Assembly (NCBI GenBank): GCA_963971305.1
Contig: OZ020306.1
Span: 62,841,022 to 62,905,021 of the forward strand
DNA: 64,000 bases
Direction: 5' to 3'
DNA from: Arcuatula senhousia
Lineage: Eukaryota; Mollusca; Bivalvia; Mytilida; Mytilidae
The notes under the pieces are model-generated. The model saw only the letters and a program-made list of their open reading frames with translations. It was not told the DNA's origin and searched no databases. The translations under genes were made by a program, and so were the position numbers. Shown here one piece after another: positions 23,738-35,009 of this stretch; positions within the stretch are counted from its first letter, which is position 1; the number at the start of each line of letters is the position of its first letter.

Positions 23738-25356
23738 TATACAACCGCAAAAAATTTGCGTTCGTATAATGGTATCGCCCCTGTCCGTTGGCGCCGTCGG
23801 TGTCGGCGTCGTCGTCGTCGTCCAGATTAATGGTTTCCGGACAATAACTTAAGTTCTGATAGAGCAAATGCTACGAAATTTTAACACAAGGAATATAACC
23901 ACAAAATACAGCTTAGGATTGTTTTGGGGGGTTATGCCCCCGCCGGTTTCTGAAATAGGGGCCAAAAAGGGCAAAATAAGTGTTTATATTAAATATGATG
24001 TAGAGGATTTATTTTTATGCCCTACCTACGATAGTAGAGGGGCATTATGTTTTCTGGTCTGTGCGTCCGTCCGTTCGTCCGTCCGTTCGTTCGTTCGTCC
24101 GTCTGTCCCGCTTCAGGTTAAAGTTTTTGGTCGAGGTAGTTTTTGATGAAGTTGAAGTCCAATCGACTTCAAACTTGGTACACATGTTCCCTATGATATG
24201 ATCTTTCTAATTTTAATGCCAAATTAGAGATTTTACCCCAATTTCACGGTCCACTGAACATAGAAAATGATAGTGCGAGTGGGGCATTCGTGTACTGAGG
24301 ACACATTCTTGTTTGTTCAATTTTAATCAAATTTTTTTCATAATGTTCCTTATGAAATCCCGCAACTGTAATATTGCAAGGGATTTAACATAGCCTTTAC
24401 CGTTTCCGAGCTATAAGCGGCCAAAGTGGTGCTAAATCCCAAAAAACGAACTTTTTTATTTCTTGTCCGATTTCAATGGGTTTTTTTTTTTTGATTCCTC
24501 ATGAAATTTTAAGCGATTTGAGCTAGGACCTACGGTTTCGGAGCTACAAGGGGCCAAAAGGGGCTAAAACTGCCTTCTCTTTTTTGTTCGTCAAATTTTT
24601 ATTTTTCATCTTATTTTCATTTTGTTTTTTTTCATTATGTTCCTTATGAAATTCCGCACCTATAGTATGCCAACGGACTTAACGTAGCTTTTACCGTTTC
24701 CGAGCTATTAGGGACCAAAGTGGTGCTAAATAAAAAAAAAAAACTTTTTTATTTCTCGTCCGATTTCAACGGGTTTTTTTTCTTTGGATTCCTTATAAAA
24801 TTTTCAACTCAGAAAATTTTTACCGATTTGAGCTAGGACTTACGGTTTCTGAGCTACAAGGGGCTAAAAGGGCTAAAACGAACTTCTCTTTTTTGTTTGT
24901 CAAATTTTTATTTTTCATCTTATTTTGGTTTTGTTTTTTTCATTATGTTCCTTATGAACTTCCGCACCAATAGTATGTCAACGGATTTAACATAGCTTTT
25001 ACCGTTTCCAAGCTATTAGGGGCCAAAGTGGTGCTAACTCCAAAAATAGAACTTTTTTATTTCTCGTCAAATTACAACATTTTTTTTGTTTGGATTCCTT
25101 AACAAATTTCCAACCCGTTTGATTCTCTCCAAATTTAAGCTTGGACTTACAGTTTCCCTGCTACAAGGGTCTTAATTTCTGTATCCAGTATATTACTGTG
25201 TCCAGCTAATTACTGTATCCAGCAAATTACTGTGTCCAGCAAATTACTGTGTCCAGCACATTATTGTGTCCACTTTAGTAGTGTGTCAATACTTGCCCAA
25301 ATGAACACTTGTCGACAACTGCGGTCGTATCATGCTGTGCTCGGCGAAGCTTTTTA
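23738..25356 (+). mobile_element. Family B element with both ends, split by a family D insertion
   Basis: It begins TATACAACCGC with a palindromic partner GCGTTCGTATA, then GGCGTCGTCGTCGTCGTCC. The core consists of about 300-bp units (CATTATGTTCCTTATGAA.TTCCGCAC recurs near 24340, 24640 and 24943). After four or five GTCCAGCAAATTACTGT repeats it ends with ACTGCGGTCGTATCATGCTG and GCTCGGCGAAGCTTTTTA. The GCGGTCGTAT at the end is the inverse of the start. A family D element interrupts it at 24017-24311. Confidence 0.8.
24017..24311 (+). mobile_element. Helentron-like element, family D, 295 bp, nested in family B
   Basis: The start is ATGCCCTACCTACGATAGTA with GGGGCAT arm after a T-run, then GTCTGTGCGTCCGTCCG and TTCG/TCCG repeats. 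A single core unit (GGTTAAAGTTTTTGGTCGAG to ATAGAAAATGATAGTGCGAG) comes next, then GGGGCATTCG, hairpin GTGT-n7-ACAC and ATTCTTG before a T. This is one of the commonest elements in mussel DNA as I remember it. Confidence 0.8.
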
Positions 25357-25379
25357 TTATGTATTAGTATAACAGTTGG

Positions 25380-25985
25380 AACAATACTGTATGTTTGGAT
25401 TCCAAATATGGCAATTCCAACTTTGGTAAATTTCCTGAAAGTCTCAAAGACTGTTTAAATTTTGGAAATGTTCCTTGAAACTAATTGTGTTTTACAATAA
25501 CATATAAAAAGATATGCACACTTGGATTTTAAAAAAATGCCAATTCCAGTTTTAAGAAAATTCCTGAAAGTCTCAAAGACTGGCAAATCTTTGAAAATGT
25601 TCTTCAAAACTTACTATTCTTACATTGCAAAAACAAACAAAATATTTTTGAATGTTCAGATTTCCATTTTTGGTAAATTTCCTGAAAGTCTCAAAGACTC
25701 ATTAATTTTTCAAAATTTAACTTGCAATTAATCTCTTTTGCTACATTTTATTTATTGGAATTACATGGAACACTAAGATTTCAAAAAATTGCAATTCCAA
25801 GTTTTGTAAATTTTCTGAAAGTCTTAAAAAGACTGCTTGATTTTTGGAATAATTCTACAAGACTTACCATATATATATATCATAAAAACTAATGAAATGT
25901 TTTGAAATGCTCTGATTCCAAAAGTTGCAATTCCAACTTTGGTAAATTTCCTGAAAGTCTCAAAGACTAGTTAGTTTTTGAAATG
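25380..25985. repeat. Diverged tandem repeat, about 130-bp period, five copies
   Basis: The phrase TTTCCTGAAAGTCTCAAAGA recurs near 25430, 25558, 25676, 25808 and 25945, each preceded by an AATTCCA..TTTGGTAAA variant. Spacing is about 120-138 bp. No terminal structure was seen. Confidence 0.75.
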
Positions 25986-26094
25986 AAACTTTTACGCTGA
26001 TGCTTGTAAAATGGGTTAAAACAAGTCCAATGTTTAGTGTGGTATAATAAAACAATTATGGCAGATTTTACAGTATTGTGTTCTGTCTCCTACT

Positions 26095-26975
26095 TTCATG
26101 TTGCTAACGTGACGGAGACAAAAATGAGTAACGTTAGCAACATTTGGACATGTCACATGAGCAACAACATCTTTAAAAGTTAAAATGTATGCACACAGTG
26201 ATGTTTAATATATACCTGGAGTAATAAAATTGTACAGTCTGGTTTAGAATTTCTAAATATACAGAATGTCATTTGCAGGTGTACTTTATATCAAATGAAT
26301 ACACAAGAAACCAAAAAATTAGTAACGTTAGCGACATTTGGACATGTCACATGAGCAACAACATCTTTAAAAGTTAAAATGTATGCACACAGTGGTGTTT
26401 AATATATGCCTGGAGTAATAAAATTGTACAGTCTGGTTTAGAATTTCTAAATATACAGAATGTCATTTGCAGGTGTACTTTATATCAAATGAATACACAA
26501 GAAACCAATTTGTAATAGTAACATTAGCAACATCTACTATCATGACATTACGTGTTGTTGCGAACGTCTTTTTGATGGACGGAATACATTTAAGGTCCTC
26601 ATGTAACGATATTACATACAACTTACCTTCTTTGCTTCCCCATCATTTGAAGGAACTGACTCCGAATCTATTTCTGCAAAGGGCGATATTGTAACTCCTA
26701 TACAGGAGAGTTAACGATCTAAATATATATGTTGCTCATGTGACACTGATTTGGACGGAAACCTCAAGCAGTAACGTTCGCAAAAAATAAAACAGCCAAT
26801 GATATTGATTCCTCAAGTCCTTTGACCCCCTTACGTCATTCAAATTAAATATGATTGCTATTTTCAATTATTTATAAAACCCGGGATAAAAATAACTACA
26901 ATGGGCTGTCTGAGAACCAATAAGAAAATTGCGATCGTGACTTACCACAATGGACGGAAAAGTCGTGACATTAGC
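26095..26975. repeat. Repeat block with scattered ACGTTAGCAAC motifs and a 194-bp tandem duplication
   Basis: A segment from GTAACGTTAGCAACATTTGG to ACAAGAAACC is present twice, 194 bp apart (about 26128 and 26322), with few differences. The word ACGTTAGCAAC or close variants occurs at about 26100 (inverted), 26130, 26324, 26520, 26560 (inverted), 26773 and 26955. Clustered motifs in both orientations suggest subterminal binding sites of a DNA transposon, but no clean ends were found. Confidence 0.6.
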
Positions 26976-27486
26976 AACATTATTATTAAATTACCTTTTT
27001 TAGCCTTTACCAATAAAAATCTGCCTTAAAGTTATGATTAAAACACAAAAGAAGACTTTTTATTAAAATATAAGTCCATGTTATTAGGCTCCACTTATAA
27101 ATAATATCTCAAAATTCCACTCCAAATAAGCTGGATGTCAGTAAAGTAGGTCATGATGTCTATTCCATGTCCAATATTTTGAAATTGAAAACCCTCTAAT
27201 TCCAACAAAAAACACAAACACAGAGTAATTTTTATTTTTATTTACTCAGAAAGACACATTTTATTCAATAACATAATGCATTACTCCATTACACAGTCTG
27301 TTTCACAGTTTCAGCAATTGCTTTTTTGATAGGTACAATAAACAAAAATTCCTTCTTATTGTAAAATCTGCCTTATGTCCTTCATGAAAAGTTAATATCC
27401 AAAATTGTTAAATCTCGAAAGGGGGAATTTCCCTTTGGCTATGCCCGCAGGAAATAACCTCTTCCTCGATTTATCAATTTTGGATA

Positions 27487-28351
27487 CAGTAAAACCTGTG
27501 TAAACCGGCCACCTCTGGGACCGTCAAAAAGGGCAGGTTTAGGCAGTGGGTCGGTTTATTCAGGTTTTCAGATTGACAGGAAGTCAGTGGTTCATGACGT
27601 CAGATATTTTACAGAACTGCATATTTCATGCAATTAACAAATAATAAGCTTGTATAGTACAGTAGATTACTGACATATTATAAATTAGTGTATTGAATAA
27701 TAGAAAATTCTGAAACTAATTTTATTTAACCTAGAGTGCCGATGATTTGAACACAATATATATTTGGACATGTCCCTGCTTTTTACCATTTTTCTACGAA
27801 CGAAACATCTTCAATCATTGCTCTCATTGGTATGAGAAAGTTAAGAAATCCATCATCTTTGGAATTTGAAAAATGATTCATACATTTAATGTTTGTGAAG
27901 AAATACTCATATGAAGTTAAAGTTTCTGGCTCGTCCGCTTCATTTTCACTTTCGCAGATTTTGTTTGCGTCGGAATCTCCACATTGTTTGAATTGATAAA
28001 CACAAGTTGTTTTTCTGTCCATCATAAGTTTCCTCCGTAGGCATTGAAGATTAATTTTCCATAGCAGTTATTTCGTTTCAAAAGTGGTCGGATCTCTGTC
28101 GACTTGATCAGTTGATTGACATCAATCAATACCGTTATGATAAAAGGCCAAACCGGTTTTGAAAGGTAATAATTAAAGTAATTTACTGTATTGGGACTAG
28201 ATAATTAGATCGGAATTCCGAATAGACAGGGTCCGGTTTACAAGGGAAATTTTTGCAAAGAATATTAAGGGAAGGAAGTGGGACTTTAATTTTCGGCCGG
28301 AATTGACAGGAAACCGGATTACTCAGGGTCCGGTTTTCACAGGTTTGACTG
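27487..28351 (-). mobile_element. Pogo/Tigger/jerky-like element remnant, TA target, 865 bp
   Basis: Left end CAGTAAAACCTGTGTAAACC and right end (reverse complement) CAGTCAAACCTGTGAAAACC are inverted repeats with TA immediately outside on both sides, the mark of the Tc1/mariner-pogo group. The inside keeps only the end of a transposase gene on the minus strand (27783-28025). The element is a deletion derivative in the long intron between exons 4 and 5. Confidence 0.75.
27783..28025 (-). pseudogene. C-terminal remnant of a jerky/Tigger-like transposase
   Basis: An 80-codon minus-strand frame inside the TA-flanked element has the order: cysteine-rich start, acidic stretch (ESENEADEPETLTSYEYF), then FFTNIKCMNHFSNSKDDG and LIPMRAMIEDV. 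Jerky/Tigger-type transposases end with just such a segment: an acidic linker, a P-x-T-x-x-E-A-like phrase, then two short helices with a spaced D/E pair. The DDE core and the N-terminal HTH domain are absent, so nothing functional is left. Assignment is by pattern memory and by the flanking inverted repeats. Confidence 0.5.
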
Positions 28352-29414
28352 TATTAACTTTCCATGAAGGTCATAATTGTATATTATACACAATTTATGA
28401 CTTTTGATGAGGTGGATACAAGGATTTATTTACCTTGTACAAATATTTCATGTGATTAAGGTCAATATTTAAAGGGAAAATTCATGAATTTTGACTTATG
28501 GTCTTAAATGATAGAATATGTCATCAAAAATATATATCAAAATTTTTTTCAAAAAATTCTTATTTATAACTGAGATATTTGGCATTTTCTGATTTCAAAA
28601 GTAACTCAGTGACGTCAGTGAGATGGTTTCGAGTGCATTATGGGATATGACCGGATATCTGTGTATTACATCTTTATCCGATTAACGCTATATAATCGAT
28701 ATCGATATTATATTTAATAAAACACAGTGGTGACGCGTGGTCTAATTGGTAAACAAAAGAAAATATTTAATAACGATAAACCGATACGCAATAACATAAT
28801 TATGATTTCTTTTAAATATAAAGTATTTTTATCATTATTTGCTAACCAAATTTTTAATTAATGATTTTTTAAACATCAATATTAAATAATTAAATCATGA
28901 TAATAATTAAAATTCTGCGACATAGTTCTAATCTTTTCCATAAATTACTCTATTTTAATTAACATCGTTAAAATGATTTGAAAATTTTCCCTTTCATATG
29001 ATATTCACGCTTTTTAAAACAACAAGGTGTCACCTGGCCAGACATCCCAGGTGTTAATTGCAAATTGGTGATTACGTAATTTGCCCCAGGTAAGAATTTT
29101 GTATATTCGACGTGAACCTTTTCCCCGGCCTTTTAATCTCATTAGACAGCTATTAAACTGATTAACTGATCCTTGAAAGGCTATCAGTTTTTAACGGATT
29201 AATTCAAATCAATTAAGCATGTCTAATAGTCACCTCATAAAGATCAAAGAAGAGACGGTGATCTTCAGCTCTTTCGTCTCCTGATTGTTAAACGGGGTTT
29301 AATAAGGTTTTTGGTTTTGTATAAGATTAATCGTAATTTCGAGAGAATGAGAAAAATATACCTTCAGCACCAATGTCCCTTCAAAATATTTGTAATATTT
29401 GACGTGTCTGCTGG

Positions 29415-29700
29415 CACCTTTAGTTCTGCAGATTTGGTCGAATTGGGTCAGGAGGGGCATCAACTTGAACCAGAATATACGGAGGAAGAAATCCGGTAGA
29501 TAGAAGAGTTGGAGATAAATCGCTAGACTGAATTTCAAAGCAACCCAATTTTACACTCAATGGTGCAAATGTTCCGATCGCTATGAGCCAATGCCCTTGC
29601 TCGCAGAATGCCTATGCTGCCACGAGTTAACATTATTCGCCGATATCTTCGACCCTGGTGCAACCACGACTTCAAGATAGTTTGTTTAAACCCGCGGTTG
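29415..29700 (+). pseudogene. Degenerate P2X7 C-terminal-domain (P2RX7_C) coding relic
   Basis: Plus-strand reading gives DLVELGQEGHQLEPEYTEE, an in-frame stop at 29497, then IEELEINR. In another frame from 29561 comes WCKCSDRYEPMPLLAECLCC, then HEL, and in a third frame CNHDFKIVCLNPRLC. The order W-C-x-C...MP...E-C-x-C-C followed by a VCLN segment is the zinc-binding cytosolic domain of P2X7 receptors, which also occurs as free-standing genes in marine invertebrates. Two frame changes and stops make it non-functional. Upstream the EPEYTEEE phrase is like the lead-in of such genes. It sits in the middle of the TTAA-flanked element. Confidence 0.6.
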
Positions 29701-29733
29701 TGCTGAAAACTGTTGGTGTGGTTGTCTATCTTA

Positions 29734-29830
29734 TGCCCCATCTACGAAAGAAGGAGTAGGAGGACATATGAGTGTCTAGTTCTGTACGTCCGTCCGTACG
29801 TCCTAATGTTTGAAGATCGGGCATTATGTC
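29734..29830 (+). repeat. Helentron-like head, family D relative, fragment
   Basis: ATGCCCCATCTACGAAAGAA, a partial arm GGACAT, then GTACGTCCGTCCGTACGTCC and GGGCATTATGTCTTTTGG. It is a diverged start (and perhaps rearranged end) of a family D-type element, directly following the P2X7-like relic, which it may have interrupted. Confidence 0.5.
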
Positions 29831-31451
29831 TTTTGGATATATTATTGTTTGGGCTTCTTATGCAGAGAAATACAAGTGATAAAATATTTATACGTTTTAT
29901 AATCTTACGAACACAAGATTGTGGTATATACTCATACGGCTGTCTACATGAAGGTAACACGAAGCGTTTTCTGTATAGTGTGCTTTTTTGTTTTACTTTT
30001 TAACAGAGAAATGTAAAAAAAAAAACATCAAAAATCACCTCAAGAAGAACAATTTCACTATTTTTACACAGATAAAGTTGTCGAAAAATCAAAGACACGA
30101 GTGATAAATTGTAGGTCTTCCGTTGCACTTTGTAATAAATAATTAACAGAAACAAATGATATCTTTTTCTGTCATAAACCATTACACAACCACCTGTTAA
30201 TTACCATCCCAGTGAAATAAGTAATACCTGGGAGTGTCACAAGTTTAAATACGTTGCCCCCGACTGTGAATTACTATCTTCATATAGGTAAAAATAATAT
30301 TATCTTCTATATAATGAACGCTTAAGAAATCCTTTAAAGATAATAAAAAATACATTTGCGCATTTTTAAGGAATGCATAGGGAATGGATAAAAAAATGAA
30401 GAAAAAATTGTTGTCTGTTTTAAAATGTATATTTACTAGTTATTAAACAAATATTCTGAATAAATGCACAGTTAAAACGCTTATACAAAACAAAAAGATA
30501 AGTTTTATTCCACTTTCGGTTTTATTCTTAATTTTACGCACACCCGTTATAATTCTTTTTTTTAAAACAAAACTGATATTTTTGTCTTGTGGATTTGTGG
30601 ATTTTTATAGCAAAGATTCCGACCGTCACATACTAGCCGGGGCATTCTAGGTAATAATGTAACATGTAAGAAACGTTTGACTATAAAAATAATGAAATTA
30701 TTATTGACAAATATAGATAGATATAAACATTTTTCATGGACAAAAGAACACTGCTTACTATTAAGTCACCGTCTAAAGATGTTGCTTCAAAATGGTCTTC
30801 ACACACAAACTTGTATACTTGACATTGCTGATAGTGGATGGCAAATCTAAAGACTAGACCCATTTAAGATGCAAGTCTGACTTTTTCCTTAGGTCAGGAA
30901 AACGGAATAACACTTAACCGTTACTACGCTGAGTAGAACAACCAAACTATCATCATGATCATGCAAGACATTTTTAAATGACGATAGAGTTGACCATTGC
31001 GTGTCGTTATCGTTTTGGTACTTTGTGGTTATTGGATATTAGGTGATGGTCACGTGACAATAGGGCCTTCTAGCCGTACAAAATGGCCGCACCCATCGTT
31101 CTAATTTATCGATACAAAACACTCTCATACTCACTTATTAGTGAAGATTGAAGAGTTTTACATGTATATTTATGTTTAGTAAAATGTGATGAAAAACATA
31201 TGTAAAAATTATTTTTTTGCGAATTTTCCCTTTAAGAAATAGTTCAAGACACTGAGGGCCTTTTGGAGTGGCCTGCCAGTCCATATATTACAATTTGGCC
31301 TAAAGTTTCAATGAACAATTTCTTTAATTATACTTTCAACTGTCCTTTACAGTAACATGACTATCAATCTTTATTTTTAAAATTTTGTAAAAAAAAAAAT
31401 GAGTCTTTCATTGATATTTAATTGTAATAATTTGATACATTATTTAGTTTT

Positions 31452-34220
31452 ACCCCCGCTTAAAAAAACGGGGTATATAGTATTCGTTGTGTCCGTCCGT
31501 TCATCCTTCCGTCCCTAAACTACTGAAGGGAATTCCATGAAACTGTCAGAGAATCTTTGTTCTCATTTCTGTTTCTGTTCCCATTGTGCACCTCCTAATT
31601 TAGATTTTGATCCTACCAATTTCTGCGGTTTCCAATAGCAAATCATGGACTTTGTCTGTCCCTTCGTCCGTCATACTAAGCCATCCTGTTTACGGACTTA
31701 GTACATAAATATTAAACATATGGCTGTTAATGAAAAACATGTTCGACTGTATTGACTAATATCTCAAAAACCATTCATTGCAAACAGAGAAAATGTGACA
31801 AGGACAAAAATGTTCAGAATGACAAGATCTATTTAATTTATATTTATGTCAAAATTGTTGGATACTCCTGCATAGGGTTATTGGCCATAAATGACAGTTT
31901 TTGGCAAATTTGAATGCTTTTGGCTATTATCTCATAAACTATTATCACTGTGCTTAAACGGCTGTGGGTAACTTAAGTTACCCACAGCCCAATATGGCGG
32001 CGTAAAATAATGCGATTTTAATTTTATCAAATATCTTTAGATTTACGCATTAATAATTCTTTACAAGTTGTCAATGTATTGTATCTAAGGCAAAATAATC
32101 AACTGAAAACAAAAAATGTAATGCATTTTGTCTTAGCTTAGCCTAAGAACAATTTTAAAAATGGCAAAAGATGTCCGTAACTTTTCTTAACCGAAAACTC
32201 TGGCCGTGGGTAATTTTTCTGTTGTAGCCTTTGGATGCATAATTTTTGCGTATATAAGGATTCTTTATACATAATGATCTGACATTTGTTTTCCTTTTCC
32301 ACGGACACCGAAGAAAATGACACTCACAAACATGGGGATAATACCAACTTAAGCGCTTAACTTTGGTCCGTTTAGCTGTGCTGGATGTACAAATACACAG
32401 TCAGGTCCGGTCAGATTAGGGACATTAAATCCGATGCCTCGTATAGGAAGAGTCCCACGCTCTCTATGTTCATGAAAATATAACATAAAATTGCGTACCA
32501 ATACAGGATAATTTGTACATTAAACATGCAATAAACTTCAGCATTTCAGCTACTGCAATTTACAATCATTAGATCTGCAAGTTACACGCATCCGCTTTAC
32601 AAGTTAAGGGCATCTAAACTGTAGAAAAAGCAGCAGGTACACGCATCTTACAGCTCACTAAGAGCTTTAAAAATGAAATAGCTAGACATATAATAAACAT
32701 GATTCTGGTCTATATTAAATCTTGAGACACTGACCTTTTCCTAAATTGCAAAATTCAACAATTGTAACAATTTTATAGGCTTAAAAGCTAGAAAATATAA
32801 TGCCCATATTTTCGTATGCCATCTACGGCTAACCGTAACTGCATTTACGGGCATCGGCTTTATACCAGTGATTTTCCACTATTAACAGCTACCGAAGGAG
32901 AGACAGGGTTTCAAAGAACTCAATAAATCATTATCCCAGTAGAAATTTTATTTTCAACTGTTTGAAGAAAAACAACAATGTGATCCTGGCAAATCTATTT
33001 GAAATTACATATATGTAATTGCACTATGTTTCGATGAGTAACACAAGTAAATAATGAAGAAAGTTTATTAACCCAACTAGTCCTGGTTTCTTAAAAAATA
33101 AGGCTAAGATATTTTCATTGTTTCAGTATTAATGTACGGTTTATTCCCTTTTGTAATTTCATCTGAAAATTTGAATATTGGCACTGCATAGAAGAAAAAC
33201 ATTTAAGCTACATGTTCAGATTTTTCGGCTTCTTAATATTCATCTTAAACTAGTTGATTAAGGACAGCCGTGGTTTGTTATTGTAAAAATGTATGTTGCA
33301 GTACTGTGTTGCTGTAATTTTATGAGTAAAACAGACAGAGTGATATCACATATAATCTAGAAAAAAAAATGTTGAAGGGGTTTAGTGTTTTGCTTTAAGG
33401 GATCGTTTCGAAAATTGGATCTTCTGACTATGAATTCCCCTTGCCGTTTTTGGGAATAAGTAAGGCGTTAACCTTTACTCTTTACTGTAACTAAATGTAG
33501 TTGTATACCAACTTACGATATTTCATAGCTTACCTTTATATTTTTGTGTATAACAATATAAATTCTGAGAAAAGTTAAAGACACATCATGAAGTTACGGA
33601 CATCTCTGTAAATTACGTAAAAAAAGTTACGGATATCTCTTGTAAAAGTTACGTACCTCTTTTGGACTTTTAAAATCAGTTGTTTTTCGACTTATTGTTT
33701 TATACTTGAGTTATTTCTACTTTTATTAGTGCGGGCGAAACTGATATACATCTTCTTGAAAGCTTTATCTTCGTTAAACAACTTTGTTTTGCTTTAAAAT
33801 AACTAAAATCTATATAAACAGAAGATGTCTTTGGCCATCTTGGGCTGTGGGTAACTTAAGTTACCCACAGCTGTTTAAGCACAGTGATTATAGATAGAAA
33901 AAAAATTATTTTAGATTGCAAATATGTTCAGCAATAAAAGCTCTACACACAGTTCAAATGACCACTTGTTATTGGATTTATTGCCCTTAAATGTTTATTA
34001 CTTGTTTATTACCATATCCTCTATTTTTATATTTTCACCGATTTTAGTGCTTTAAAAAGTATCTTTAAACTGTTATAGATATATTGAAAGTTTGAACAGC
34101 AAAAATGTTAAGTAGGACAAGATCTAAAAAATACAGCCAGTGGGTCTGAAATCATCCTCAAAGGAAGATTTAGACAAATTTGAAAACAGGTGAGCGACAC
34201 AGGCTCCTTGGAGCCTCTAG
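31452..34220 (+). mobile_element. Chimeric Helentron-like element: family E head, family A tail, with nested TIR element
   Basis: The start ACCCCCGCTT..ACGGGGT, then GTTGTGTCCGTCCGTTC and the phrase TTTACGGACTTAGTACATAA, is family E (compare 39285-40081). From about 31744 (ACTAATATCTCAAAAACC, AATGTTCAGAATGACAAGAT) the core is family A. The end AGGTGAGCGACACAGG with GGCTCCTTGGAGCC and CTAG is family A. A 1,941-bp element with its own 5-bp target duplication sits inside the A part (31946-33886). The join of two families within one pair of ends is seen directly; how it arose is inference. Confidence 0.7.
31946..33886. mobile_element. 1,941-bp TIR element, CACTGTG ends, 5-bp target duplication, palindrome in each end
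   Basis: Left end CACTGTGCTTAAACG and right end (reverse complement) CACTGTGCTTAAACA begin inverted repeats of about 53 bp with few mismatches. ATTAT lies on both sides (31941-31945 and 33887-33891). The related family A sequence at 42784-42815 runs through without the insert. Directly inside each end is a perfect 28-bp palindrome, GCTGTGGGTAACTT plus its inverse (31961-31988 and 33844-33871). Further in, GATGTCCGTAACTTTT on the left faces AAGTTACGGACATCT and two variants on the right (33590-33660). No transposase frame was found. CAC..GTG ends with 5-bp duplications are known from Transib/RAG-like transposons, but the superfamily is unproven. Confidence 0.8.
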
Positions 34221-34467
34221 TTACCTTTCTTGCAATAGTTACTAGCTGGTTCGTGTCAAGCGCAAAATTATTATGATTTACATTCAGAGTGGAATTGGTA
34301 ACAACACGGACACATAAATATTCTGAAATATAAAACAGCAATACAAGACTTGACACAGCTTGTTTTTTTTTTTTTGTCAGATCATACACTATTTTTTTTA
34401 TTTTGGTCCTGGTAATGAAACAGTTGATAGTGAAACATCTGTCAAATATGATATTCATCTTTTGCAG

Positions 34468-34578
34468 ATCTACCAACAATGGAAACTCCAATTTCCTATC
34501 CAAAAAGGAAAAGAATTCCTAGAAAAATATATACTCCAAGCAGCAGTAAAGTAGCTGAAAAGCAAGAAAACAAGAAAA
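34468..34578 (+). CDS. Unrecognised host gene, exon 5 (basic)
   Basis: The acceptor is TCTTTTGCAG and the donor AAA|GTAAGA. In phase 1 it reads D, LPTMETPISYPKRKRIPRK, IYTPSSSKVAEKQENKK. KRKR-x-PRK looks like a nuclear localisation signal. The antisense 131-residue frame over 34108-34503 is a shadow. It follows an intron of about 11.3 kb filled with nested elements, and leaves in phase 1 for exon 6. Confidence 0.8.
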
Positions 34579-35009
34579 GTAAGAATTGCTGATTTGTATT
34601 ATTGGTTTCTGTTTTGGTCACTTATTCTGAAAGGCTTGCAAGTTTTTGCCATCACTAAGCATTTTCATCCATTATTTATCGTCTGTCTGTTGTCCATCCA
34701 TCCATAATTTATGTTTTATTTTGTTCTAAAACATCAAACGGACAGATGGATCAGTATAAACAATATGCCCTTCACTTATTGTCACGGTGGCACGAAAAAG
34801 GCGTCTAATTTTCCATCTAGTTGTAATTTGACCATGTCATGAATATTGTCCAAGTCCCTTCCAACAACAATCATCAATTTAAGGAAAAAAAATCCAGTAA
34901 ATTTTCAAAAGTTGTAGGCTAAAAAATATCTTTAAACCTGAATTTCTTTTTATATTAAATAAAATTGACAATTTCGATTTTCAGTTATGTCAAAAGTAGT
35001 CATATTTTT
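34579..35009. other. Intronic sequence without recognised features
   Basis: A short run of GTCTGTCTGTTGTCCATCC near 34681 hints at a decayed element head. Nothing else stands out in this stretch. Confidence 0.4.

Larger units (their letters stand above)
28473..31231. mobile_element. 2.76-kb TTAA-flanked element with AGGGAAAATTC terminal inverted repeats
   Basis: The left end AGGGAAAATTC and right end GAATTTTCCCT are perfect inverted repeats, each bounded by TTAA, so the target duplication is intact. TTAA targets are typical of piggyBac-like and some other DNA transposons; no piggyBac transposase is visible. The inside carries a degenerate P2X7-domain relic (29415-29700), a Helentron-like head (29734-29830) and a long AT-rich remainder. 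The piggyBac link is inference from the target alone. Confidence 0.7.

Noticed and set aside
31946..33886. Calling the CACTGTG element a RAG-like transposon outright
   Set aside because: Only ends and target size point that way; there is no transposase, and the central base differs from the usual heptamer, so it is kept as a hypothesis.
34108..34503. 131-codon minus-strand frame
   Set aside because: It is antisense to exon 5 and the end of a family A element; no motif, and the plus-strand exon has both splice sites.
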